Below the pieces are notes generated by a model. The model saw only the letters and a list, made by a program, of their open reading frames with translations. It did not search any database and was not told where the DNA came from. This document shows positions 7,604-16,417 of a stretch of DNA of 37,175 bases, piece after piece. Source of the DNA: Xylophilus sp. Leaf220 (lineage in GTDB: Bacteria > Pseudomonadota > Gammaproteobacteria > Burkholderiales > Burkholderiaceae_C); contig NZ_LMKO01000013.1 in the NCBI RefSeq assembly GCF_001421705.1, positions 1 through 37,175 of the forward strand, given 5' to 3'. Numbering within the stretch: the first letter of the stretch is position 1; each line of letters opens with the position of its first letter. The position numbers were made by a program, and so were the translations under genes.

Positions 7604-8605
7604 ATGAAGGCATTCGTCCTCGAACGCTACGGCAAGCGGCGCGCGCTGCAACTGTCGGACATTCCCGAGCCGGAGTTCCGCGACGACGAGGTGCTGGTGC
7701 AGGTCCATGCGGCCGGCGTGAACCTGCTCGACGCCAAGATCCGCAACGGCGAGTTCAAGCAGATCCTGCCCTACCGGCCGCCGCTGGTGCTGGGCCACGA
7801 CGTGGCCGGGACCGTGCTGCGCGTGGGGCGGGCGGTGCAGCGCTTCAAACCGGGCGACGCGGTCTACGCCCGGCCGGACGACTTCCGCATCGGCGGGTTC
7901 GCCGAGCGCATCGCCGTGAAGGAAGCGTCGCTGGCCGCCCAGCCCGCCGGCCTGACGATGGAGGAGGCCGCCGGGCTGCCGCTGGTGGGCCTGACCGCCT
8001 GGCAGGCGCTGGTGGAGACGGCCCGGGTGCAGAAGGGGCAGAAGGTCTTCATCCAGGCGGGCTCGGGCGGCGTGGGCAGTTTCGCGATCCAGCTGGCCAA
8101 GCATCTGGGCGCCTACGTGGCCACGACGGCGAGCGCCGCCAACGCCGCCTTCGTGAAGGACCTGGGCGCCGACCTGGTCATCGACTACAAGACACAGGAT
8201 TTCGAGACCCTGCTGCACGGCTACGACGTTGTGCTGAACAGCCAGGACGCCGCCACGCTGGAGAAATCGCTGCGCATCCTGAAGCCGGGCGGCACGCTGG
8301 TCTCGATCTCCGGCCCGCCGGACCCGGCCTTCGGTGCATCGATCCAGGCGCCGGCCGTCGTTCGGCTGGCCATGCGGGCGCTGAGCAGCGGCATCCGCCG
8401 CCGGGCGCGCCGCCGGGGGGTGGCCTACGCCTTCCTGTTCATGCGGGCCGACGGTGCCCAGCTGCGGCAGATCGCCCGGCTGGTCGAGGCGGGCGCGATC
8501 CGGCCGGTGGTCGACCGGGTCTACCCGTTCGCCGCGACCAACGAGGCGCTGGCCTATGTCGAGGCCGGCCGCGCCAAGGGCAAGGTCGTCGTCAAGGTCG
8601 TGTGA
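7604..8605 (+). CDS. NADP-dependent quinone-oxidoreductase-like MDR protein
   Basis: A 333-residue medium-chain dehydrogenase/reductase of the zinc-independent quinone oxidoreductase branch, cytoplasmic. The N-terminal GroES-like domain contains HAAGVNLLDAKIRNGEF, VLGHDVAGTVLRVG and RFKPGDAVYA. The nucleotide-binding domain has GSGGVGSFAIQLAKHLGA (glycines 153-158), and the QOR-typical end is GKVVVKVV. Structural-zinc cysteines are absent, as expected for this branch. GGAG at 7593-7596 is 7 bp from the ATG. It precedes an SDR gene and follows a TetR repressor whose operator is repeated in its promoter. Reduction of quinones or other electrophiles is a reasonable role; the substrate is unknown. 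Confidence 0.92.
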   Translation: MKAFVLERYGKRRALQLSDIPEPEFRDDEVLVQVHAAGVNLLDAKIRNGEFKQILPYRPPLVLGHDVAGTVLRVGRAVQRFKPGDAVYARPDDFRIGGFAERIAVKEASLAAQPAGLTMEEAAGLPLVGLTAWQALVETARVQKGQKVFIQAGSGGVGSFAIQLAKHLGAYVATTASAANAAFVKDLGADLVIDYKTQDFETLLHGYDVVLNSQDAATLEKSLRILKPGGTLVSISGPPDPAFGASIQAPAVVRLAMRALSSGIRRRARRRGVAYAFLFMRADGAQLRQIARLVEAGAIRPVVDRVYPFAATNEALAYVEAGRAKGKVVVKVV

Positions 8606-8660
8606 CCGCCCTCCCCCCCTTTTTCCCTCCCTGTTCTTGTTCCCAACCCTGGAGTGTTCC

Positions 8661-9365
8661 ATGAAGATCGAAAACGCCGTCGTCCTCGTCACCGGTGCCA
8701 ACCGCGGCATCGGCCAGGCCTTCGCCCGCGAACTGCTGGCCCGCGGCGCCCGCAAGGTCTACGCCGGCGCGCGCGACCCGGCCAGCGTCACCCTTCCGGG
8801 CGTCCAGGCGCTGCGGCTGGACGTGAACTCCGCAGCCGACGTGGCCGCCGCGGCGGCGCAGGCGTCCGACGTGACGCTGGTCGTCAACAACGCCGGCATC
8901 GCCCAGCCGGGCGGCTTCCTGGCGGCCGACAGCGAGGAGGTGACGCGCCGCATGTTCGAGACCAACGTCTTCGGCCTGCTGCGCGTCACCCGGGCCTTCG
9001 CGCCGATCCTGGCGGCCCACGGCGGCGGCGGGCTGCTCAACGTGCTGTCGGTGGTGGCGTGGATCAACGGCGGCGAGCTGGCCGCCTACTCGGCCAGCAA
9101 GTCGGCCGCCTGGTCGATGACCAACGCGCTGCGGCACGAGCTGGCCGCGCAGAAGACGCAGGTTCTGGGCCTGCACATGGCCTACGTCGACACCGACCTG
9201 ACCCGCGGCTTCGACGTGCCCAAGTCCAGCCCCGAGGCGATCGTGGCGCGCGCCCTCGACGGCCTGGAGGCGGGTGCCGACGAGGTGCTGGCCGACGAAC
9301 TGACGCTGCAGGTGAAGCAGGGCCTGACCGCGGCACGGCCGGTCTATCTGCCGCAAGCCTCCTAG
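8661..9365 (+). CDS. Short-chain dehydrogenase/reductase (SDR)
   Basis: A 234-residue classical-type SDR oxidoreductase. The coenzyme motif TGANRGIG spans residues 11-18 and NNAG is at 76-79. The catalytic residues Ser130 (LNVLS), Tyr143 and Lys147 (YSASK) are all present. Asp54 at the end of the second strand region (LRLDVN) is also typical. The chosen ATG has GGAG 6 bp upstream and puts the Rossmann motif at the normal distance; the longer reading frame overlaps the MDR gene. It lies 55 bp after the MDR gene and is probably co-transcribed under the TetR operator. Substrate unknown. Confidence 0.92.
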   Translation: MKIENAVVLVTGANRGIGQAFARELLARGARKVYAGARDPASVTLPGVQALRLDVNSAADVAAAAAQASDVTLVVNNAGIAQPGGFLAADSEEVTRRMFETNVFGLLRVTRAFAPILAAHGGGGLLNVLSVVAWINGGELAAYSASKSAAWSMTNALRHELAAQKTQVLGLHMAYVDTDLTRGFDVPKSSPEAIVARALDGLEAGADEVLADELTLQVKQGLTAARPVYLPQAS

Positions 9366-9385
9366 CCGCCCTCGTAGCGCACGGG

Positions 9386-9420
9386 GAGAATGCGAATAGT
9401 TCTTTTTAAGTAACTACAAT
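9386..9420 (+). promoter_or_regulatory. Candidate Fur box and -10 before a siderophore receptor
   Basis: GAGAATGCGAATAGTTCT (9386-9403) contains AATGCGAAT, a core I recall from betaproteobacterial Fur sites, and AGAA/TTCT arms. TACAAT (9415-9420) is a good -10 hexamer but no convincing -35 is present. Iron regulation of the receptor at 9535 is known for the family; this exact site is an inference. Confidence 0.4.
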
Positions 9421-9534
9421 CGACAGTCTGTAACAGCCGCACCCTTGCCATTCGCCATCCGCCCGGACCAGCCACCGCGGTGTTTGCGTGCTGACCCGGG
9501 CCCGTGCGGCTCTTGCTTCTCCCCCTGCTCTTCC

Positions 9535-11670
9535 ATGAAAACCTCCCTGCCCCTGCTGGCAGCGGGTGCGCTGCTGGGCGCGCCCTTTCTCTCCCTTTCC
9601 CTGGCCGCCCGCGCGCAGTCGTCCCTTCCCGAAGTGCGGGTCTCCGGCAGCGCCGATGCGCCCGGCGCCGACGTGCGGCCGCGCAGCGTCTCCACCGCCA
9701 CCCGCACCGACACGCCGGCCAAGGAGATTCCGCAGAGCATCGAATCGGTCTCGGTCGACAAGGCGCTCGACTACGGCCAGACCACGCTGGGCGCGGCGCT
9801 GACCGGGGTGCCGGGCATCGACAACGCGGCCGACACCCGCTTCGACGGCCTGGTGGTGCGCGGCTTCTCGGGCAGCGGCGACCTGTTCCTGGATGGCATT
9901 CGCGACGACGCGCAGTACGTGCGCGACCTGACGACGATCGACCGCATCGAGGTGCTCAAGGGACCGGCCGCGGTGCTCTACGGCCGCGGCAGCGGCGGCG
10001 GCGTGGTCAACCGCATCAGCAAGCAGCCGCGGGCCGATGCCTTCGGCCGGGTGGACCTGCGCGCCGGCTCCTACGGCCTGCGGGGCGGGACGGTGGACAT
10101 CAACCGGCCGGTGTCGGAGCGCTGGTCGGCCCGCATCAGCGCCAGTGCGGAGGACGCCGACAGCTTCCGCAACGGCGTCTCGGGCCAGCGCCGTGCGCTG
10201 GCGCCTTCGCTGCGCTGGGACGACGGCCAGGGCAGCAGCTGGCTGCTTCAGTACAACTATTCGCTCTACGACCGCACGCCCGACCGCGGCATCCCGTCGG
10301 TGCGCACCGCGCCCGCCGCCGGCAGCCCGGCCGGCACGTTGTCGGGCTACGCGCTGCCCACCGGCGTGAACATCGCCAACACCTACGGCGACCCGGCGCG
10401 CGACTTCATCCGCGACGAGGTGCAGTCGGTGCGCTCGACCTGGACGCATGCCTTCGACGGCGACTGGTCGCTGCGCTACACGCTCGGCTACATCGCGCTG
10501 CACAGCACCTTCGACAACACCTACCCGACCGACAGCCTGCGCAACGCCCGCACCCGCGCGGTGGCCGTCTCGCGCCAGCGCTGGACGCAGGACCTGCACC
10601 AGCGCAACCTGCTCAACACAGTGGAGCTCACCGGCCGCCGCACCCTCGCCGGCATGCGCCACCAGCTGCTGGTCGGGGTGGAGGCCGGCGCCCAGGCGCG
10701 CGACTCGCTGCTGCGCAACGCCGCCGCGCCGTCGGTGGACCTGGCGGCGCCCGATCTGGTCGCCGGCCGCTCGGTCGCCGCGCTGGCCAACAATGCCGAC
10801 AACCGCCACCGGGTCAACACCCGCGCTGCCTACATCCAGGACCAGATCGACCTCGCCGCGCAGTGGAAGCTGCTGGTCGGCGCGCGCTACGACCATTTCG
10901 AGATCGATTCGTCCTCCCGCCTCACCGGGCGGCAGGAGGCGCGCAGCAGCAGCTCGGTCAGCCCGCGCATCGGCGTGGTCTGGACGCCGGTGCCCGCGCA
11001 CAGCGTGTACGCCTCCTGGACCAAGAATTTCGCGCCGGTGGGCGGCGGGCTGATCGGCATCACGCCGGGCGCGTCGGGCAACGACCTCGATCCCGAATTC
11101 ACCCGCCAGGTGGAGACCGGCGTGAAGAGCGACTGGCTGGACGGCGCGCTGTCGAGCACCGTGGCGCTCTACCAGCTGGAGCTCTACAACCGCCGCACCA
11201 CCGACCCCGTTGACCCGGGCAAGGTGATCCTGACCGGCCTGCAGCGCTCGCGCGGGCTGGAGGCGGGCCTGTCGGGACGGCTGGCGCCGCAGTGGTTCGT
11301 GCGTGGCGGCATGGCCTTCCAGGACGCCGAGGTGGTGCGCGCCGAGCCGCGCTACACCGGCAAGCGGCCGACCAACACCTCGCCGCGCAACGGCAGCGTG
11401 TTCCTGAGCTACGCGCCGCGCCAGGGCCTCTACGCCGACGGCGGCGTGGTCTACGTCGGCGAGCGCTACGCCGACCGCGACAACTTGGTGCGCCTGCCCG
11501 GCTATGCCCGGGTGGACGCGCTGGTGGGCTACCGCTTCGGCCCGACCGAGTTGCAGATGGCGATCAGCAACCTGACCGACCGCCGCTACTGGGCGACCGC
11601 CACCAGCGCGGCGCAGATCGTGCCGGGCACGCCGCGCACGGTGCTGGTGTCGCTGCGGCACCATTTCTGA
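9535..11670 (+). CDS. TonB-dependent siderophore receptor
   Basis: A 711-residue outer-membrane receptor for ferric siderophores (FhuA/FcuA-like group). The signal peptide ends at about LAARA-QS. Next comes a region like the TonB box and plug: TPAKEIPQSIESVSVDKALDYG, LTGVPGIDNAADTRFDGLVVRGFSG and RIEVLKGPAAVLYGRGSGGGVVN are all characteristic plug motifs. The remaining 550 residues form the beta-barrel and end in a Phe (SLRHHF), as outer-membrane barrels do. The ATG at 9535 was chosen because it begins the signal peptide; upstream in-frame residues have no signal character. Energy comes from TonB-ExbB-ExbD, not encoded here. Two or three FhuA-like markers (plug with PQSI, C-terminal NLTDRRYWA) favour a hydroxamate-type ligand, without proof. 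Confidence 0.95.
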   Translation: MKTSLPLLAAGALLGAPFLSLSLAARAQSSLPEVRVSGSADAPGADVRPRSVSTATRTDTPAKEIPQSIESVSVDKALDYGQTTLGAALTGVPGIDNAADTRFDGLVVRGFSGSGDLFLDGIRDDAQYVRDLTTIDRIEVLKGPAAVLYGRGSGGGVVNRISKQPRADAFGRVDLRAGSYGLRGGTVDINRPVSERWSARISASAEDADSFRNGVSGQRRALAPSLRWDDGQGSSWLLQYNYSLYDRTPDRGIPSVRTAPAAGSPAGTLSGYALPTGVNIANTYGDPARDFIRDEVQSVRSTWTHAFDGDWSLRYTLGYIALHSTFDNTYPTDSLRNARTRAVAVSRQRWTQDLHQRNLLNTVELTGRRTLAGMRHQLLVGVEAGAQARDSLLRNAAAPSVDLAAPDLVAGRSVAALANNADNRHRVNTRAAYIQDQIDLAAQWKLLVGARYDHFEIDSSSRLTGRQEARSSSSVSPRIGVVWTPVPAHSVYASWTKNFAPVGGGLIGITPGASGNDLDPEFTRQVETGVKSDWLDGALSSTVALYQLELYNRRTTDPVDPGKVILTGLQRSRGLEAGLSGRLAPQWFVRGGMAFQDAEVVRAEPRYTGKRPTNTSPRNGSVFLSYAPRQGLYADGGVVYVGERYADRDNLVRLPGYARVDALVGYRFGPTELQMAISNLTDRRYWATATSAAQIVPGTPRTVLVSLRHHF

Positions 11671-11705
11671 CCGCAGGTCCGGTTTCTACGCCCTTCAGGG
11701 CTGCA

Positions 11706-11749
11706 GCCGGCGCCAGTCGCCGACAGCATGCTATTTAATCAATAGCAAG
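11706..11749 (+). repeat. 44-nt double-hairpin repeat, copy 1
   Basis: It begins GCCGGCGCC, followed by a partly complementary CGCCGAC, and ends GCTATTTAATCAATAGCAAG in which GCTATT can pair with AATAGC. The length and layout match copies at 20762-20805 (inverted) and 33247-33290. It lies between the convergent TonB receptor and LysR genes. Confidence 0.75.
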
Positions 11750-11763
11750 AACTGGATCTACGG

Positions 11764-12687
11764 TCATTCGCCCGTCGCTGGCGGCACCGGCAGCTGCTGC
11801 TTCAGGAACTGCAGGAAGCTCCGCACACCCTCGGGCAGGGTGCGGCCGGCCAGGGTCTGCAGCTCGATCACCCGGCCGTCCATGCCGCGCTCGCGGATCG
11901 CGACGCCGTGCAGCTCGCCCCGGGCGATGCGGTGGCGCACGGTGATCTCGCCGGAGATCGACAGGCAGCCGGTATGCAGCACGTAGTGGGTCAGCGCCTC
12001 GAAGCTGCTGCTGGTGAGCACCGGCTCGAACACCAGGCCGCGGTGGCTGCAGCCGATGTCGAACAGCTGGCGCACCGTGTTGGCCCGGTCGGGCAGCGCT
12101 ATCGGGTGCGGATGCATCTGCGCCAGCGTCACGCTGCGCAGCGGGGCCAGCGGATGGTCGGGCCGCATGACGGCCAGCACCGGCGCGGTCTGGCGGTGCG
12201 CGACGGCGATGCCCTGCTCGGCCGCGCGGCTGTAGGTCAGGCCGATGTCGGCGTCGCCGTGCAGCACGGCGACGGTCACCTCCGCCGGGCTGGCCACCTG
12301 CAGCTGGAACTGGATGCCGGGAAAGCGCTGGCGGAAGTCGCCGATCGCGTGCGGCAGGAACTCGATGGCGAATCCGGGCGAGCTGGCCAGCCGCACCCGG
12401 CCGCGGCGCAGGCCCTTCAGGCCCTGCATGTCGGCCACCACCCGCTCGGCCTCCAGCGCGCTGCGGCGGGCATGCACCGCCAGCAGCTCGCCTGCGGCGC
12501 TCGGCACCATGCCGCGCGGCCGGCGGTCGAACAGCACCACGTCGAGCAGCGCCTCCAGCCCCGCGATCTGGCGGCTGACGGCCGAGCCCGACACGCAGAG
12601 CCGCTTGGCGGCCTCGGCGACCGAGCCGCAGCGCACCACCTCGAGGAAATACCGCAGGGCGGTGTCTTGGAGCTGGGCGGCTTGCAT
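11764..12687 (-). CDS. LysR-family transcriptional regulator
   Basis: A 307-residue LysR-type regulator. The helix-turn-helix region reads RYFLEVVRCGSVAEAAKRL and SGSAVSRQIAGLEALLDVVLF. The effector domain contains GFAIEFLPHAIGDFRQRFPGI and GDADIGLTYS, typical of the fold. The start at 12687 gives MQAAQLQDTALRYFLEV, the usual offset; an upstream in-frame ATG at the end of the divergent gap would add about 35 unlikely residues. It is closely similar in layout to the LysR gene at 254-1204, as both effector domains share PVLAVMRPDHPLA-like text. It is divergent from an amidase and is its likely regulator. The inducer is unknown. Confidence 0.92.
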   Translation of the reverse strand: MQAAQLQDTALRYFLEVVRCGSVAEAAKRLCVSGSAVSRQIAGLEALLDVVLFDRRPRGMVPSAAGELLAVHARRSALEAERVVADMQGLKGLRRGRVRLASSPGFAIEFLPHAIGDFRQRFPGIQFQLQVASPAEVTVAVLHGDADIGLTYSRAAEQGIAVAHRQTAPVLAVMRPDHPLAPLRSVTLAQMHPHPIALPDRANTVRQLFDIGCSHRGLVFEPVLTSSSFEALTHYVLHTGCLSISGEITVRHRIARGELHGVAIRERGMDGRVIELQTLAGRTLPEGVRSFLQFLKQQLPVPPATGE

Positions 12688-12730
12688 GGTCTGGACGGAT
12701 TCCTGGAAGGGCGGGCCGATGGAGCGGTGT

Positions 12731-12777
12731 GCCTTTAACGCAAGGCAGCCGTGCGGAAATAGTGATTGTCGCAAGGC
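12731..12777. promoter_or_regulatory. Repeats in the LysR/amidase divergent gap
   Basis: GCCTT-TAACGC-AAGGC (12731-12746) is an inverted repeat, and CGCAAGGC occurs twice (12739-12746 and 12770-12777), 31 bp or about three helical turns apart. The location between divergent LysR and amidase genes fits a LysR operator. Support is positional only. Confidence 0.35.
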
Positions 12778-12822
12778 CCGCGGGTTCATAGGATGGCCGC
12801 GGACACCCCGATAAAAAAAGCC

Positions 12823-14307
12823 ATGCAGCCCACCACGCCCCCGATCGCCACACCTGCCCCCGACAGTCCGCCCGGCGGCATCGTCGGCCTCGACGCGGTC
12901 GCGCTTTCGCAGGCGATCCGACAGCGCGAACTGCGCTGCACCGAGGTGCTCGACGCCTACCTCGCGCAGATCGACCGGCTCAACCCGCAGGTCAACGCCC
13001 TCGTGGCGCAGCAGCCGCGGGAGGCCCTGCAGGCGCTGGCGGCCGAGCGCGACGCGCAGCTCGATGCCGGCCGATGGCTGGGCCCGCTGCACGGCTTTCC
13101 GCAAGCGCCGAAGGACATCATGCCGGCGGCCGGCATGGTCACCACCAAGGGATCGCCGCTCTTCGCGGGCCAGGTCTCGACCACCGACGCGGTGGTGTTC
13201 GAGCGGATGCGCGCGGGCGGCGCGGTCTTCGTCGGCCGCACCAACACGCCGGAGTTCGGGCTGGGCGGCCACACCTACAACACGGTGTACGGCGCCACCG
13301 GCAACGCGTTCGATCCGGCCCTGACGGCCGGCGGCAGCAGCGGCGGCGCCGGCTGCGCGGTGGCGCTGCACATGCTGCCGGTGGCCGACGGCTCCGACAT
13401 GATGGGATCGCTGCGCACGCCCGCCGCCTTCAACAACGTCTACGGCCTGCGCACCTCGTTCGGCTGCGTGCCGCACGGGCCGACCGAAGAGGCCTTCTTC
13501 CAGCAGTTCAGCGTGGCTGGGCCGATGGCCCGCAACATCCCCGACCTGGCGCTGCTGCTGTCGGTGCAGGCGGGTTTCGACGCCCGGCTGCCGCTCACCC
13601 GCCGGCAGGACGACCCCGCCCGCTTCACCGCACCGCTGGCGCGCGATTTCGGCGGCAGCCGCATCGGCTGGCTGGGCGACCTGGGCGGCCACCTGGCGAC
13701 AGAGCCCGGCGTGCTGGAGGTCTGCACCCGCGCGCTGGCGCACTTCGAGACCCTCGGCTGCCGGGTGGAGGCGGTGACGCCCGCATTCGACTTCGAGCGC
13801 ATGTGGCGCGCCTGGATCGACCTGCGCAGCTTCAACGTGGCGGGCGCCAACGCGGCGCTCTACCAGGACCCGGCCCGGCGCGCGCTGCTCAAGCCCGAGG
13901 CGGTCTGGGAGATCGCGCGCGGCCTGGCCCTTTCCGGTCCCGACGTCTACCGCGCCGCGGCGGACCGCTCGGCTTGGTACCAGGTGCTGCGGCAACTGTT
14001 CGAGACCTACGACTACCTGGTGCTGCCCGGCGCGCAGGTGTTCCCGTTCGACGCCGCGCTCGACTGGCCGCACGCCGTCGGCGGCCAGGCGATGGACACC
14101 TACCACCGCTGGATGGAGGTGGTGGTGCCGGCCACCCTGGCCGGGCTGCCCGCCCTGTGCGCGCCGGCCGGCTTCGGCCCCGCCGGCCAGCCGATGGGCC
14201 TGCAGATCCTGGGGCCCGCGCAGTCGGACTTCGCGCTGCTGCAGATCGGCCATGCCTACGACCAGGCCGCCGGCCATGCGCGCGTGCGCAGCCCGCTGCT
14301 CGGCTGA
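12823..14307 (+). CDS. Amidase (amidase-signature family)
   Basis: A 494-residue amide hydrolase with the Ser-cisSer-Lys triad of the amidase-signature family. Lys97 is in APKDIMPAAG, cis-Ser172 in the GGSSGGAG motif, and nucleophile Ser196 in GSDMMGSLRTPAAF. The 24-residue spacing between the two serines is the normal one. It lacks a signal peptide, so it is cytoplasmic. ATG 12793 is also possible and would add ten residues; neither has a strong ribosome site. The second glycine before the nucleophile is replaced (MMGS rather than xGGS), which occurs in some family members. It is transcribed with the Bug receptor that follows 52 bp later and is probably regulated by the divergent LysR. The true amide substrate is unknown; GatA itself is unlikely because no gatB or gatC is near. 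Confidence 0.92.
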   Translation: MQPTTPPIATPAPDSPPGGIVGLDAVALSQAIRQRELRCTEVLDAYLAQIDRLNPQVNALVAQQPREALQALAAERDAQLDAGRWLGPLHGFPQAPKDIMPAAGMVTTKGSPLFAGQVSTTDAVVFERMRAGGAVFVGRTNTPEFGLGGHTYNTVYGATGNAFDPALTAGGSSGGAGCAVALHMLPVADGSDMMGSLRTPAAFNNVYGLRTSFGCVPHGPTEEAFFQQFSVAGPMARNIPDLALLLSVQAGFDARLPLTRRQDDPARFTAPLARDFGGSRIGWLGDLGGHLATEPGVLEVCTRALAHFETLGCRVEAVTPAFDFERMWRAWIDLRSFNVAGANAALYQDPARRALLKPEAVWEIARGLALSGPDVYRAAADRSAWYQVLRQLFETYDYLVLPGAQVFPFDAALDWPHAVGGQAMDTYHRWMEVVVPATLAGLPALCAPAGFGPAGQPMGLQILGPAQSDFALLQIGHAYDQAAGHARVRSPLLG

Positions 14308-14359
14308 GAGAACCGCTTTCCGTCTCGCCCTCGCCCCGCATCCCCTTCCAGGAGTTCCC

Positions 14360-15349
14360 ATGACCCCCCTGCGCCGTTCCCGCTTCCTCTCCTGCCTGCT
14401 GGCCGGCTGCGCGCTGGCCGCGTCCGCCCTCCCGGCGGCGGCCCAGACGGCCGCGTTTCCCGAGCGGCCGGTCAAGCTGCTGATCCCGTTCGCGGCCGGC
14501 GGCGCGACCGACGTGCTGGGCCGGGTGCTGGCGGTCGCCCTGGGCGAGAAGCTGGGCCAGCCGGTGGTGGTCGAGAACAAGCCCGGCGCCAGCACCATGC
14601 TGGCCGCGGGCCTGGTCGCCAAGGCGCCGCCCGACGGCTACACCCTGCTGCTGGGCGCCAGCACCACGCTCACGCTGAACCCGGCGATCCGCGAGCAGAT
14701 CAGCTACGACCCGGTCCGCAGCTTCACGCCGCTGGGCCTGGTGGCCGACATGCCGCTGCTGCTGGTCGCCACGCCCACCGGGCCCGGCACGCTGCAGGAG
14801 CTGGTCGCGCAGTCGAAGGCCGAGCCCGACCGCTTCTCCTACGGCTCGTTCGGCACCGGCTCGTCGGTGCATTTCGGTGCCGAGATGCTCAAGACCGCCA
14901 CCGGCGCGAAGATGGTCCACATCCCGTTCAACGGCAGCGCGCCCAGCCTCAATGCGCTGATGGGCGCGCAGGTGCAGGTGGCGGTGGATACGGTGGTCGC
15001 CTCCACCCCGCTGATCAAGGCCGGCCGGATCAAGCCGCTGGCGGTGCTGTCGGCCCAGCGCCTGCCGCTGCTGCCGCAGGTGCCCACCGTGGCCGAGAGC
15101 GGCTACCCCGGCTTCGACATGGGCACCTGGTTCGCCCTCCTGGCGCCCGCCGGCCTGCCGCCGCAGACCCGCAAGACGCTGGAGAAGGCGCTCGCCGACG
15201 TGTCGGCCCAGCCCGCGATCCAGCAAAAGATGAAGGACCTGGGCCTGGTGCCCACGCCCGGCGACGGCGCCGCCCTGACCGCCCGGATCGAGAAGGAACT
15301 GCCGCAGATGCGCGCCGTGGCCGCCCGCGCCGGCATCAAGCCCGACTGA
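14360..15349 (+). CDS. Bug-family tripartite tricarboxylate transporter receptor
   Basis: A 329-residue Bug/TctC-type periplasmic receptor. The signal peptide (RRSRFLSCLLAGCALAASALPAAAQ) is followed by the diagnostic PVKLLIPFAAGGATDVLGR and by KAPPDGYTLLLGAST. GGAG at 14351-14354 lies 5 bp before the chosen ATG. It forms an operon with the upstream amidase, so its ligand may be the amide the enzyme cleaves or a related carboxylate. The end of the gene overlaps the stop of the convergent LysR gene (15336) by 14 bp. It is the third Bug gene in the window. Confidence 0.93.
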   Translation: MTPLRRSRFLSCLLAGCALAASALPAAAQTAAFPERPVKLLIPFAAGGATDVLGRVLAVALGEKLGQPVVVENKPGASTMLAAGLVAKAPPDGYTLLLGASTTLTLNPAIREQISYDPVRSFTPLGLVADMPLLLVATPTGPGTLQELVAQSKAEPDRFSYGSFGTGSSVHFGAEMLKTATGAKMVHIPFNGSAPSLNALMGAQVQVAVDTVVASTPLIKAGRIKPLAVLSAQRLPLLPQVPTVAESGYPGFDMGTWFALLAPAGLPPQTRKTLEKALADVSAQPAIQQKMKDLGLVPTPGDGAALTARIEKELPQMRAVAARAGIKPD

Positions 15350-16319
15350 CGGACGGTGCCGAGGCAGCGGCGGCGGTGGCGCCCGCCGTATGCGCCTCCA
15401 GCAGGCACTCCCGGAACGCCTGCGCCGCCCGCGGCGGCTGCGGCGAGCGGCGCAGCATGCCGACGAAGCGGCACTGGTAGTGCAGCCGGGCGGGCGCCAC
15501 CGCCTGCATCCGGCCGGAGCGCTCGAAGGCCTCGGCATAGTGGTCGGGCAAAAAACCCAGGTAGCGGCCCGACAGGATCAGCGTGGCGATCGATTCCTGG
15601 TCGAAGCCGGTGGCCTTACGCGGCAGCCGGGCGCCGTGGCTCAGCTCCATGTTGGGCGAGTGGTAGCCCAGCCCGGCGAAGCCCCAGGCGCGCAGGCCGT
15701 CCCAGTCCAGCCCGGCATGGTGGGCGCCGAACAGCGGATGGCCCGCGCCGCAGTAAAGCAGCATCGATTCGGTGAACAGGTCGTCGTAGACCAGGCTTTG
15801 CGAGGGCCGGTGCGCCGGGATGATGCCGACCTGGAAGCTGCCGTCGATCAGTCCGCGCTCGATCGCGTTGATCGAGGCCACGTGCATCTGCAGCGCCACC
15901 CCGGGCGCCCGGTCGGCGAAGCGCGCTATCGCCTCGCCGATGCGGGCCTGCGGGTTGCTGGCGGTCTTGTCGAACACCGCCACCGCCAGCTGGCCGCCCA
16001 TGCGCCGGTGGATGTCGTCGATGCCGCCGCGGAACGCATCGACCGCCGACAGCAGCCGCTCGGTCTCCTCGTACACCCGCTGGCCCTCGGCCGTCAGCGC
16101 GAAGCCCGCCCGGCCGCGGCGGCAGAGCAGCAGGCCCAGCCGCGTCTCCAGGTCCTTGACGTGCCGGCTGACGGTGGAGGTGCCGATGTTCAGCTCCAGT
16201 TCGGCCGCGGCCATGCCGCCGCAGTCGGCCACCGCCTTGAAGACCCGCAGCAGGCGCAGGTCCATGTCGCTGAGCTGGCCCAGCACGGCGCGCGCCTTGG
16301 TCGGTGTGTTTGCTTGCAT
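15336..16319 (-). CDS. LysR-family transcriptional regulator
   Basis: A 327-residue LysR-type regulator. The DNA-binding segment is LRLLRVFKAVADCGGMAAAELELN followed by TSTVSRHVKDLETRLGLLLC. The effector domain has DRAPGVALQMHVASINAIERGLIDGSFQVGIIP. The ATG at 16319 is the only well placed start. It is divergent from an omega-amino-acid aminotransferase across 98 bp, so it probably controls that gene. CTTG-N10-CAAG (16313-16330) spans its start codon and GTGAA/TTCAC (16330-16357) lies just beyond; either may be its operator. Its 3' end overlaps the Bug gene by 14 bp. Confidence 0.92.
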   Translation of the reverse strand: MQANTPTKARAVLGQLSDMDLRLLRVFKAVADCGGMAAAELELNIGTSTVSRHVKDLETRLGLLLCRRGRAGFALTAEGQRVYEETERLLSAVDAFRGGIDDIHRRMGGQLAVAVFDKTASNPQARIGEAIARFADRAPGVALQMHVASINAIERGLIDGSFQVGIIPAHRPSQSLVYDDLFTESMLLYCGAGHPLFGAHHAGLDWDGLRAWGFAGLGYHSPNMELSHGARLPRKATGFDQESIATLILSGRYLGFLPDHYAEAFERSGRMQAVAPARLHYQCRFVGMLRRSPQPPRAAQAFRECLLEAHTAGATAAAASAPSVSRA

Positions 16320-16417
16320 GGAACGTCAAGTGAACATTGATATTGCGCCATTTTCACAAGCAAGCAGGCGGCGAACAATAGCGCTGCCTTTTCCCTCCTC
16401 CACCCGCAGGACCCGCC

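Noticed and set aside
9406-14622. Very long open frames opposite the TonB receptor, the amidase and others (up to 952 codons)
   Set aside because: They are shadows caused by high GC: compositionally biased, no family motifs, opposite genes with complete signatures. Only the LysR part (11764-12687) of the longest one is real.
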